DNA from: Planctomycetota bacterium
GTDB lineage: Bacteria; Planctomycetota; Planctomycetia; Gemmatales; Gemmataceae
Direction of reading: 5' to 3'
Length of the DNA stretch: 51,171 nucleotides
Assembly (NCBI GenBank): GCA_003669555.1
Contig: QWOS01000093.1
Location: forward strand, 1-51,171
Shown: positions 1-7,460 of the stretch, piece by piece
Position numbering within the stretch: position 1 is the first letter of the stretch
Layout of the letters: the number at the start of each line of letters is the position of its first letter
Position numbers and translations under genes: made by a program
The notes under the pieces: model-generated
The model's input: the letters and a program-made list of their open reading frames with translations, nothing else
Databases searched by the model: none
What the model was told of the DNA's origin: nothing

Positions 1-302
1 CCCCCGCTAAACCTCCCGCCGGCCCGGGCCCCCCCGGCCCCCCCAACGCCCCCCCCGCCATAGCCGCCGGGCCGCGCTCCCCCGGCCCCACCAAAGCCAC
101 CCCCGCCATAACCGCCGGGCCGGGCTCCACCCCCGGCTCCACCAAAGCCACCCCCGCCATGGAAACCGCCACCACCACCACCACCGCCGCCATGGCCGTA
201 GGCGAGAGTAGCCAGGACCACTACGCCAGCCAGCCCCACCATGGCAGCCGCACAGAGGCTTTTTCCTCGACTGACTGGTTTATCTGAAGTCTTGTTGTCC
301 AT
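1..302 (-). CDS. Glycine-rich secreted protein (copy B), truncated by window edge
   Basis: This gene starts at the ATG at 302 and runs off the left end of the window, so only about 100 N-terminal codons are visible. A purine-rich AGAGGGA lies a few bases upstream of the ATG. The protein opens with a basic stretch, then a hydrophobic signal-like segment (about residues 20-36). After that it is almost entirely Gly with Ala, Arg, Pro, Phe and Tyr in repeats of the type GGYGGGGFGGAGGARPG. It lies 53 bases downstream of the SnoaL-like gene at 356-1285, which matches the arrangement of the paralogous pair at 1459-3874. It is probably a structural or matrix protein of the cell envelope. Whether it carries the same C-terminal domain as copy A cannot be seen here. 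Confidence 0.75.
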   Translation of the reverse strand, partial: MDNKTSDKPVSRGKSLCAAAMVGLAGVVVLATLAYGHGGGGGGGGGFHGGGGFGGAGGGARPGGYGGGGFGGAGGARPGGYGGGGVGGAGGARAGGRFSG

Positions 303-355
303 GAAATCCCTCTTTTTTTATCTGTGAAAATTCCAGGTATCGATATTGTTTGGGT

Positions 356-1285
356 TCACGGAACCCGCTTGAAATGCAATGGGGATTGATCTGGCAACTG
401 GCCACCTTCGACCTCACGCTCAACAGGCTGCCAGATAAAACCATTGGTACCAACAGGGGTGAAGAGTTGCACCGAGCGGGTTTGCCTGCCCCGGTTAGCC
501 CCTCCTGCCACGCCAAACAGCACCGCATTGAAGGTGGTGCCATCATTTTCCCAGGCTCCCTCCGCCCGCGCCCCGGTGGAGTCAAAAACCCAGCAGCGGA
601 GAAAGCCAGCCTCCGGATCAGCCTGGATAATCTGCATCGATTCTACGGCTTTGGAGCCGGGAATCTGGGCAGTCATCCGGACCAGCAACAAGGAATCTCC
701 CAGGGCTTTTTCAAATTGGGCGTTCACGGTGCCCCCCGTCGCAGCATCTTTTGCCTGCCAGGATCCGACCAGCCATGCCAGATCGCTCAGGGACGCATCG
801 GGAACTGGCACCACTGAGGAGGAAGCAATACGCCAGACACCATTCTCGTTGACCCGAAGGCTTTCAAAACGGGAGGTGAACCATTTGGATTGGGGCGATT
901 TTGACTCATGCAGTCTGATCACACCCGAGACTCGGGCAGTTGTGGCACCGAGCAGGCGTACCTGGTCCACCTCGATCTTCATTTGTGACTCGGGATATTT
1001 TTTCCAGGATTTGGCAATGAATGCCATCACTCCGTCGTGGCCGCGAATGACGGCGTCCATCTCCGTCAGTTCCGCTCCCTGGGTCCATTGGTCGCTCAGG
1101 GCTTTGGAATCCCTGGCATTGAAGGCTTCAGCATATTTGCGGCCCTGCTCGCGCAGGAGTGCCACCTCGGGCCGCAACGATGGCTGGATGGATGGGACTA
1201 CCGGCTGACCCTGGGCTTGCAGCTGTGGCAGGCAAGCCACCAGGGAAAAAATAGCGAGTGCGGCTCCACCGGGTACCGGTCTCAT
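356..1285 (-). CDS. Exported SnoaL-like/DUF4440 (NTF2-fold) protein, copy B
   Basis: This is a 309-residue protein with a hydrophobic N-terminal signal region (about residues 5-24, ending near LQAQG). The ATG is preceded by a GAGGAG ribosome site. Residues about 38-155 resemble the SnoaL-like/DUF4440 NTF2 fold of the SgcJ/EcaC type: YAEAFNARD, then a tryptophan-containing helix, ELTEMDAVIRGHDGV and a terminal GVWRIASS strand. The second half (about 165-309) starts LAWLVGSWQA and resembles a lipocalin-like beta domain. It is a close paralogue of the gene at 2939-3874 along its whole length. No catalytic residues can be named, and the family includes both enzymes and ligand-binding proteins. 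Export and pairing with a glycine-rich protein suggest an envelope role, which is inference. Confidence 0.8.
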   Translation of the reverse strand: MRPVPGGAALAIFSLVACLPQLQAQGQPVVPSIQPSLRPEVALLREQGRKYAEAFNARDSKALSDQWTQGAELTEMDAVIRGHDGVMAFIAKSWKKYPESQMKIEVDQVRLLGATTARVSGVIRLHESKSPQSKWFTSRFESLRVNENGVWRIASSSVVPVPDASLSDLAWLVGSWQAKDAATGGTVNAQFEKALGDSLLLVRMTAQIPGSKAVESMQIIQADPEAGFLRCWVFDSTGARAEGAWENDGTTFNAVLFGVAGGANRGRQTRSVQLFTPVGTNGFIWQPVEREVEGGQLPDQSPLHFKRVP

Positions 1286-1377
1286 GATTGGCGATCTCCT
1301 CTGGGCATCAAAAACTCTGGTTTATCATACGATGCCGAGTGAGAGTTGTGGAGGTTTTCCAGCCCTCACTTGGCCAC

Positions 1378-1435
1378 AAACAAAACGGCATCCCCGGCCA
1401 TTTACCCGCTAGCGTGCGGAAAATGCCGGGGATGC
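1378..1435 (-). terminator. Intrinsic terminator after glycine-rich gene copy A
   Basis: The arms GCATCCCCGGC (1388-1398) and GCCGGGGATGC (1425-1435) form an 11-bp perfect stem, extended by an ATTT/AAAT pairing toward the loop. Read on the minus strand, the stem is followed by CGTTTTGTTTG. It lies just after the stop codon of the glycine-rich gene at 1459 and before the next cassette, so it probably separates the two duplicated cassettes into two transcripts. Confidence 0.75.
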
Positions 1436-1458
1436 GCGGTTCAGACTGGTGGTGGAGA

Positions 1459-2892
1459 TCACTTACCGGGCGTGGCGTTATCCGCCTGATTACCCGAGCC
1501 AGACCCTGACTCGGGATCGTTCACTCGCACCAGCATCATTTGCTCGACTTTACCCCCATTCTGGTGGACAAGAATGGTGGTCTGGTCCTGGGTGAGGTTA
1601 TTGAGGCCCGCCTCGTAGACAGGGTTTTTCTTGCCATCGACGGTCCAGGCTACCCGCTGGGTCTTTTTATCGAGCTGGCCTGAGACCTTCAGATTGGAAT
1701 CAGTGACCGCATTGTAATAAGTGCCGCGCACCACCCCGTCTTTGTTGAGAGCCAAATTGATAAAATTACTGGGATTTTTTTCGTCTGACCGGGTCAGGGC
1801 ATACACCCCCAGGGATTGCCATTGTTCGTCTTTGGCAATTGGGGCCTTTTCTCCCTGCGCCGCCAGATCTGTTGCCTGCTGGGCGTATTCCTGGGAGGTG
1901 CCTACCGGCTCACCCTGCACATATACCGTATCGTCCTGATAGACCACGGTGGTGCCGTAGTTGTAGGGAATGGGAACAGCATTCACACCGACATAATTCG
2001 AGGTTGTGCCCCAAGCCGCACCCGCCATAAAGCCCAAACCGGCCCCCCCCACAAACCCGCCCGGCCACCAGGGCCGGAAATGATTGTTGTACCAGCCGGC
2101 TCCCCCGTAATAGCCACCATTGTAAAAGTTCCCACGCACCGCATCACCATTCCGGTTGAGGGTGTTGAGGGAATAGGGCCGGATATTGGCACCACCAATC
2201 GCACCCAAATCACCCCGGCCGGCATAGCGTGACAGATTCATTTCACCCGGGAAAGCACCAGGCCGCCCCAAGCCGCCAACGCCCCCAACAGCGCCAAAGC
2301 CTCCAATATCACCAGCGCGGCCAACACCACCAACACCGCCAATATTTCCAGCGCGGCCGACATCGCCAAACCCGCCGACACCTCCCGCACGGCCTGCGTC
2401 ACCAAAGCCACCAATGTTTCCGGCGCGGCCTGCGTCCCCAAATCCGCCGACACCTCCCGCACGGCCTGCGTCATTCCGCCCTACATCATTCCGGCCTGCA
2501 TCGTTCCGCCCTGCATCGTTCCGCCCGGCGTCGTTCCGCCCTGCATCGTTCCGCCCTGCGTCATTCCGCCCTGCATCGTTCCGCCCTGCATCGTTCCGGC
2601 CTGCGTCATTCCGCCCGGCATCGTTCCGGCCTGCATCGTTCCGGCCGGCATCGTTCCGCCCGGCATCGTTCCGCCCGGCGTCACCAGCACCACCCGCGCC
2701 TCCATAGCCGCCGGGCCGGCCGGCTCCACCCGCGCCGCCATAGCCACCTGGGCGTCCGGCGGCGCCGCCACCGCCACCCCCAAAGCCACCCGCTCCCCGC
2801 CCACCGCCACCGCCACCTGGGTAGGACCAAGCCAGCGATGTCATTGCCAAACATGCCACTACGCTTGCCATCAACCTGTATCTGCCATTCAT
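1459..2892 (-). CDS. Glycine-rich repeat protein with mu-protocadherin-like C-terminal domain, copy A
   Basis: An upstream ATG exists at 2919, but the ATG at 2892 is preferred because GGAGG (2900-2904) lies 7 bases before it; this gives 477 residues. A signal peptide (about 1-24) is followed by a Gly-rich region. Next come 14 pentapeptide units of the form D-A-G-R-N (one is D-V-G-R-N), then longer GGxGGFGDAGRAG units. Middle sequence rich in Gly, Asn, Tyr and Trp leads to a conserved C-terminal domain (about the last 120 residues) with LGVYALTRSD, INLALNKDGVVRGTYYN, DKKTQRVAWTV and MLVRV. I recognise that domain from planctomycete proteins often labelled mu-protocadherin-like. It is probably an exported structural or cell-surface protein. 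It sits 46 bases after the SnoaL-like gene and is followed by a strong terminator. Confidence 0.8.
   Translation of the reverse strand: MNGRYRLMASVVACLAMTSLAWSYPGGGGGGRGAGGFGGGGGGAAGRPGGYGGAGGAGRPGGYGGAGGAGDAGRNDAGRNDAGRNDAGRNDAGRNDAGRNDAGRNDAGRNDAGRNDAGRNDAGRNDAGRNDAGRNDVGRNDAGRAGGVGGFGDAGRAGNIGGFGDAGRAGGVGGFGDVGRAGNIGGVGGVGRAGDIGGFGAVGGVGGLGRPGAFPGEMNLSRYAGRGDLGAIGGANIRPYSLNTLNRNGDAVRGNFYNGGYYGGAGWYNNHFRPWWPGGFVGGAGLGFMAGAAWGTTSNYVGVNAVPIPYNYGTTVVYQDDTVYVQGEPVGTSQEYAQQATDLAAQGEKAPIAKDEQWQSLGVYALTRSDEKNPSNFINLALNKDGVVRGTYYNAVTDSNLKVSGQLDKKTQRVAWTVDGKKNPVYEAGLNNLTQDQTTILVHQNGGKVEQMMLVRVNDPESGSGSGNQADNATPGK
2465..2680 (-). repeat. 15-bp tandem repeat coding for (DAGRN)n
   Basis: There are fourteen consecutive 15-base units within the glycine-rich gene, on the plus strand close to GTTCCGCCCTGCATC. 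Substitutions between units are almost all synonymous, so the peptide period D-A-G-R-N is kept while the DNA varies (ATT/GTT, CCC/GCC, TGC/GGC). This points to selection on the peptide, and to a site prone to slippage and copy-number change. Confidence 0.9.
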
Positions 2893-2938
2893 ATTCATGC
2901 CTCCCATACTTCCACTCATTCCACTCGAAAAAGTTTTT

Positions 2939-3874
2939 TTAGCGGACCCGGCGAAAAATCAGCGGTTTCTGGTCGGGAATCCGCACGCCATCGACCATCC
3001 TCTCGATCACATGCCAGGTGAACGAATCGGCCCCAGCCGGGGTCATCACCTGCACTGACTCAACCCTTTCGCCCGGAATTCCCGCTGGTGGCACCCCGGT
3101 CAGGTCGTAATTGAAATTGGCGCCATCATGTTCCACCTTGCCCTGGGCCCGGCCACCAGTCGATTCAAAAAGCCAGCAACGGATGACCCCGTCACGGCGA
3201 TCGGCCTGAAGTACCTGCAACACTTCGATGGTTTTGCCATCTTTGCCTTGGGTGGACATGCGGCCAAGAAGCAGCTTGCCGCCTTGCACTTTTTCGAAAC
3301 TGGCTTCAATCACCTGGCCGCTGGTCTTGTCTGTGGTGCGCCAGGCTCCGGCAAGCCAGGCCAGATCCTCAATAGAGGCGTCGGCAACCTGTTCCACCGT
3401 GGAGCTGGCGATACGCCAGACCCCTTCTTCCTTGACCCGCAAGCTTTCAAAGCGTGAAGTGAACCAGCTTGCCCTGGCCGATTCGGACTCGCGCATACGA
3501 ATCGTGCCGCTTACCCGGGCAAGTGTATCACCCAGCATCCGCACCTGGTCAGTCTCGACCCGCATCTGACTGGTGGGATGGGTTTGCACCAACTGGCGAA
3601 TATAGGCGACAATCGCCTCACGACCTGCGAATTTTTTCCCACCTTCTGTGAGTTCGGCCTCCGCAGTCCACTGATTGGCCAGGAGTTTGAAATCCCGTGC
3701 GGCGCGCGCTTTGGCGTATTGCTCATCAGCCTGACGGATTTCGGCAATGGCCGATGCTTCGGGCGTGCTTTTTCCGGTTTTGGCTTCCTGGCCTACAGCC
3801 TGCATTCCGGCTTGCAAACTGACTGCCACTACCAGGCAGGGCGACACCCAACCCAGCCAACACGAATGGAACAT
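2939..3874 (-). CDS. Exported SnoaL-like/DUF4440 (NTF2-fold) protein, copy A
   Basis: The reading frame extends to 3904. The ATG at 3874 is preferred because it begins a signal peptide (MFHSCWLGWVSPCLVVAVSL) and has AGGTG just upstream; this gives 311 residues. The SnoaL/DUF4440-like domain includes EQYAKARAARD, ELTEGGKKFAGREAIVAYI and EEGVWRIASS. A second domain begins LAWLAGAWRT and ends LIFRRVR. It is collinear with the paralogue at 356-1285, sharing for example the string WFTSRFESLRV. It stands first in cassette A, followed by the glycine-rich gene 46 bases later. It is divergent from ndh, so the 180 bases at 3875-4053 hold both promoters. The function is unknown; a periplasmic ligand-binding or enzymatic role is possible. 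Confidence 0.8.
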   Translation of the reverse strand: MFHSCWLGWVSPCLVVAVSLQAGMQAVGQEAKTGKSTPEASAIAEIRQADEQYAKARAARDFKLLANQWTAEAELTEGGKKFAGREAIVAYIRQLVQTHPTSQMRVETDQVRMLGDTLARVSGTIRMRESESARASWFTSRFESLRVKEEGVWRIASSTVEQVADASIEDLAWLAGAWRTTDKTSGQVIEASFEKVQGGKLLLGRMSTQGKDGKTIEVLQVLQADRRDGVIRCWLFESTGGRAQGKVEHDGANFNYDLTGVPPAGIPGERVESVQVMTPAGADSFTWHVIERMVDGVRIPDQKPLIFRRVR

Positions 3875-4053
3875 GATCACACCTGCGTAGTCGTGGATGA
3901 ACAAAACACCTCTGGCCTATTGTATCCAGAGGGGGCAGCATTGGTTGCACTTCTGCCGGGGCCCAACGCTTCAGGCATGAAATGGCCCGGGTTTGATAGA
4001 ACAGGGAAAGGAACAAAATCCCCAAACTGGTGATTTTCATGGAGTGAAACCCG

Positions 4054-5382
4054 ATGAGCCTGCGACCGCGTGTTGTGATTGTGGGTGGAGGGTTTGGCGG
4101 GCTTGCAGCTGCACAAGCCCTGGCGGATGAGCCCGTGGAAGTGCTGCTGGTAGACCGCAACAATTTCCATTTGTTTCAGCCCTTGCTGTATCAAGTGGCC
4201 ACCGGCGGCCTTTCTCCAGCCAATATCAGCATGCCGCTGCGCACCATTCTCAAAAAACAGCGCAACGCCAGGGTACTGATGGCCGAGGTGACCGACCTGA
4301 ATCTCCTGGACCGGCGGGTTGAATTTGCCGATGGCAGGCATGCCGACTTCGATTACCTGATAGCTGCCACAGGCGCTTCCAGTTTTTTCTTCAAAAATCC
4401 CGAATGGGAGCTGGTGGCTCCCGGGCTAAAAACAGTGGAGGATGCCCGACGCATTCGCTTTGAGGTGCTCTCAGCCTTTGAAAAGGCCGAAGCGCATGGG
4501 CATCCTCTGGCTCCCGGCGCGCTAACGATGGTGGTGGTGGGTGGTGGGCCTACGGGTGTGGAGATGGCGGGTGCCATTGCTGAACTGGCCCGGCTAACCA
4601 TGCGAGGTGAATTCAGATCCATCCATAGTGAAGAGGCACGCATCCTGCTCATTGAGAATGGCCCCCGCGTGCTAGGTAGTTTCGACCCGGCCAGTTCTGC
4701 GCATGCCCTCGCCTCACTGCGCCAAATCGGGGTGGAAGTGCGGCTGGAAACCATGGTTCGTGAGGTGCATTCAGGCAGGGTGGTGCTGGAGTTGGGGGGC
4801 GTGCAGGAAGACGTGCCGTGCGCCGTGGTAGTTTGGGCCGCTGGAGTGCGGGCGTCGCGTCTGGCTCAGGTGTTGGCTGAAAAAGCGGGCCTTGGGATGG
4901 ACCGCGGTGGCCGGGTGCCCGTGATGCCTGATGGATCGCTTCCGGGTTTTCCCGAGGTATTCGCAGTGGGTGACATGACCTCGCTCATTCCGGAGGGTGC
5001 GACACGCCCGTTGCCAGGATTGGCACCCGTGGCGCAGCAATTGGCGCGCCATGTGGCCGGAGTGATCGGCCGGCGTGTGCGTGGCGAAGCATCTCCCCCC
5101 GCATTCGCCTATGTCGACCGTGGCAATATGGCCACCATTGGCCGGGCTTCGGCTGTGGCGGAGACCTATGGCATGAAGCTGAGCGGATTCCTGGCCTGGC
5201 TGGCCTGGCTTTTCATCCATCTGGTACTTCTCATCGGCTTCCAGAACCGACTGCTCGTCCTGCTCCAATGGGCGATCAACTTCCTGACTTTCAATCGGGC
5301 GGCCCGCCTGATCAACGCCACGGCCACGCAGACGCCCCAAGCACCCCAAACCACTCAGCCTGGAGTACCCGTTCATGGTTGA
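4054..5382 (+). CDS. ndh: Type II NADH:quinone dehydrogenase (NDH-2)
   Basis: This 442-residue flavoprotein would oxidise NADH and reduce membrane quinone without pumping protons. The N-terminal FAD-binding Rossmann motif GGGFGG is at residues 11-16, followed by the acidic strand end at D34 and the family-typical NNFHLFQPLLYQVATGGLSP. A second dinucleotide motif, VVGGGPTGVEMAG, begins near residue 161 and binds NADH. AVGDM near residue 305 contacts FAD. The C-terminus has a hydrophobic/amphipathic segment (about 378-412, with FLAWLAWLFIHLVLLIG) like the membrane anchor of NDH-2 enzymes. The ATG at 4054 has GGAG 9 bases upstream. Its last 8 bases overlap the next gene, suggesting translational coupling. 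Confidence 0.93.
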   Translation: MSLRPRVVIVGGGFGGLAAAQALADEPVEVLLVDRNNFHLFQPLLYQVATGGLSPANISMPLRTILKKQRNARVLMAEVTDLNLLDRRVEFADGRHADFDYLIAATGASSFFFKNPEWELVAPGLKTVEDARRIRFEVLSAFEKAEAHGHPLAPGALTMVVVGGGPTGVEMAGAIAELARLTMRGEFRSIHSEEARILLIENGPRVLGSFDPASSAHALASLRQIGVEVRLETMVREVHSGRVVLELGGVQEDVPCAVVVWAAGVRASRLAQVLAEKAGLGMDRGGRVPVMPDGSLPGFPEVFAVGDMTSLIPEGATRPLPGLAPVAQQLARHVAGVIGRRVRGEASPPAFAYVDRGNMATIGRASAVAETYGMKLSGFLAWLAWLFIHLVLLIGFQNRLLVLLQWAINFLTFNRAARLINATATQTPQAPQTTQPGVPVHG

Positions 5383-6001
5383 ATCCTCCACCAGCCCTGG
5401 CGAAAAAGTTAGCGCTGTGGTTCTGGATTTTGGCAATGTGCTGGGATTTTTTAACCACCATTTGGCTGCGGACCGCCTGGCCCGGGCCAGCCGCCCGCCC
5501 GTCCGCCCCGAGTTGATCCATGCTTTTTGTTTTGGCAGCCCTCTGGACCATGCGTTCGAGCGAGGGCAAATCACCCGGGAGGAGTTCCGTTCCCGGGTAC
5601 GGGGCCATTTTGGCATGCAGCAAACTGATGCGGAGTTTGACAGTGCTTTTGCCGATATCTTCGAAATGAACCCGGTGGTGGATGGTTGGCTGGAACATTT
5701 GAGCAGACAGGGCCCCCTGCTGCTCCTGAGCAACACATCGCCATTGCATAGTGACAGGTTTTTGCGGCAGTTTTCAAATAGTTTGCGGTATTTTGACCAT
5801 GTTGTCCTGTCTCACAACACGGGCTCACGCAAGCCTGAGCAAGGCATTTTCAGGCATTGCGAGCGACTGGTTGGTCTCGCCGCCCCACAGATGGTGCTGG
5901 TGGACGACCTGGAAACCAATGTGGCGGGGGCCCGGGCACATGGTTGGCGTGGCGTGCTGTATGATACTTCTGTTGATTTGGCGCAAGTGATGGGTGCCTA
6001 A
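5375..6001 (+). CDS. HAD-superfamily (HAD-IA, YihX-like) hydrolase
   Basis: This 208-residue protein has the four HAD motifs in order. The nucleophile Asp18 lies in VVLDFGNVLG, with Gly at the +2 position instead of Asp, a variant also seen in YihX-type proteins. LLLSNTS gives the motif II Ser/Thr, GSRKPEQGIF the motif III Lys, and VLVDDLETNVAGA the motif IV acidic pair. The helical cap lies between motifs I and II, as in subclass IA. It is probably a small-molecule phosphatase, for example of sugar phosphates; the substrate cannot be told. The ATG overlaps the end of ndh by 8 bases, so the two are likely co-transcribed. Confidence 0.85.
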   Translation: MVESSTSPGEKVSAVVLDFGNVLGFFNHHLAADRLARASRPPVRPELIHAFCFGSPLDHAFERGQITREEFRSRVRGHFGMQQTDAEFDSAFADIFEMNPVVDGWLEHLSRQGPLLLLSNTSPLHSDRFLRQFSNSLRYFDHVVLSHNTGSRKPEQGIFRHCERLVGLAAPQMVLVDDLETNVAGARAHGWRGVLYDTSVDLAQVMGA

Positions 6002-6042
6002 GGGCTTGTGTGACTTTTTCATGGCTAAAAAATGGGTGGAAC

Positions 6043-7287
6043 ATGCATCCGATTGAAAAGACAGATCCGGCCATCTGGAAAGTGATCCAGGCGGAACGCA
6101 TTCGCCAGCAGACGGGGCTGGAGATGATCGCCAGCGAGAACTACACCAGCCCGGCAGTTTTGGCAGCCCAGGGCAGCGTGCTCACCAACAAGTACGCTGA
6201 AGGCTATCCCGGCAAACGGTATTACGGTGGTTGCGAAGCGGTGGACGAGGCCGAAGCCCTCGCCATAGAGCGGGCCTGCAAGCTGTTTGGGGCCGAAGCT
6301 GCCAATGTGCAGCCCCACGCTGGTGCCAGCGCCAACATGGCGGTCTATTTTGCCTGCCTGCAGCCGGGCGACAGTATCGTCGCCATGAGCCTGGCCCATG
6401 GTGGCCACCTGACCCACGGCATGCACCTGAATTTCTCGGGCAAGCTCTACAAGGTACATCATTATGGAGTGCGCAAGGAAGATGAGCTTATCGACCTGGA
6501 TCAGATCGAAACCCTCTGCCGGGATCACAAACCCAAACTGCTGGTGGCCGGTGCCAGTGCCTACGCCCGGGTGATTCCGTTTGACCAGATTTCCGAGATC
6601 TGCAAACGGCATGGGTGCCTGTTCATGGTGGACATGGCGCATATCGCCGGCCTTGTCGCCGGCGAGCAGCACCCCAGTCCTGTGCCATGGGCTGATTTTG
6701 TCACCAGCACCACACACAAAACCCTGCGGGGCCCGCGTTCGGGATTCGTTTTGTGCAAAAAAGAGTGGCTGCCGAAGATCAACCAGGCTGTATTCCCCGG
6801 GCTGCAGGGTGGGCCACTGATGCATGTGGTGGCGGCCAAGGCCATTGGTTTCCTCGAGGCCTCCCAACCGGCATTCCGCGCCTATGCTGCCCAAATGGTG
6901 GCGAATGCGCGGGCCTTGGCGAATGAATTGCAGGTACTGGGATTCCGGCTGGTTTCCGGTGGCACTGACAACCATCTGGTGCTGGTGGATGTGAATGCCG
7001 CAGGGGTGTCGGGCAAAGTCGCCGAGAAGGCACTGGATGCCGCTGGCATCACCATCAATCGCAATGGCATCCCGTTCGATACCCGTCCGCCGATGGATCC
7101 CTCGGGTATTCGTATCGGTTCCCCGGCGTTGACAACCCGCGGCATGAACGAGCTGCATATGAAGCAGATCGCCCAATGGATAGGCAGTATCCTGCGGGCG
7201 CCGGCTGACCTGGCCTTGCAGGCCAGGGTGCGCGGCGAGGTGGACGAGCTATGCCAGGCCTTCCCCGCCCCGCATGAACACGCCTGA
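6043..7287 (+). CDS. glyA: Serine hydroxymethyltransferase
   Basis: This PLP enzyme converts serine and tetrahydrofolate to glycine and 5,10-methylene-THF, the main source of one-carbon units. The ATG at 6043 (MHPIEKTDP) is chosen over an in-frame GTG at 6010, because homologues begin near this point and GGGTGGA lies just upstream; this gives 414 residues. Clear family blocks are GLEMIASENYTSPAVLAAQGS, TNKYAEGYPGKRYYGG, VQPHAGASANMAVYFA and DMAHIAGLVA. The PLP lysine is K226 in TSTTHKTLRGPRSG. The product, methylene-THF, is the cofactor for PanB, encoded at 27329-28144. It lies 41 bases after the HAD gene and may be in the same transcript. Confidence 0.96.
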   Translation: MHPIEKTDPAIWKVIQAERIRQQTGLEMIASENYTSPAVLAAQGSVLTNKYAEGYPGKRYYGGCEAVDEAEALAIERACKLFGAEAANVQPHAGASANMAVYFACLQPGDSIVAMSLAHGGHLTHGMHLNFSGKLYKVHHYGVRKEDELIDLDQIETLCRDHKPKLLVAGASAYARVIPFDQISEICKRHGCLFMVDMAHIAGLVAGEQHPSPVPWADFVTSTTHKTLRGPRSGFVLCKKEWLPKINQAVFPGLQGGPLMHVVAAKAIGFLEASQPAFRAYAAQMVANARALANELQVLGFRLVSGGTDNHLVLVDVNAAGVSGKVAEKALDAAGITINRNGIPFDTRPPMDPSGIRIGSPALTTRGMNELHMKQIAQWIGSILRAPADLALQARVRGEVDELCQAFPAPHEHA

Positions 7288-7318
7288 GCCGTCTGCGTCC
7301 CGGTAACTGTACAACCCC

Positions 7319-7356
7319 CGCTGGAGACTGGGTGAGCCAACAGGGCCACTCCAGCG
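7319..7356. terminator. Hairpin between convergent glyA and DnaA-like genes
   Basis: The arms CGCTGGAG (7319-7326) and CTCCAGCG (7349-7356) form a perfect 8-bp stem around a 22-base loop, in the 173-base gap between two convergent genes. There is no T tract, so it could only be a weak or factor-assisted terminator. Confidence 0.35.
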
Positions 7357-7460
7357 GAGTCTGGTGGGGGGCTTGCCCGGGTGTGGAACGAGAGACCCGT
7401 TTTGGCTTGTTTATTATTGAAACCAGCCCAATCTCCCCGGGGCGGGAATAGGCAGGCGGT

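Noticed and set aside
2465-2680. Possible CRISPR array
   Set aside because: The 15-bp units follow each other with no unique spacers and lie in frame within a coding sequence.
2229-2942. A 237-codon open frame on the plus strand rich in His, Arg and Ser, and an overlapping frame coding for PASFRP repeats
   Set aside because: Both are antisense to the glycine-rich gene; the repeats mirror its 15-bp tandem array, and codon variation preserves the minus-strand peptide DAGRN.
6025-7176. A 383-codon open frame on the minus strand
   Set aside because: It lies fully antisense to glyA, whose motifs are unmistakable, and it has no family features.
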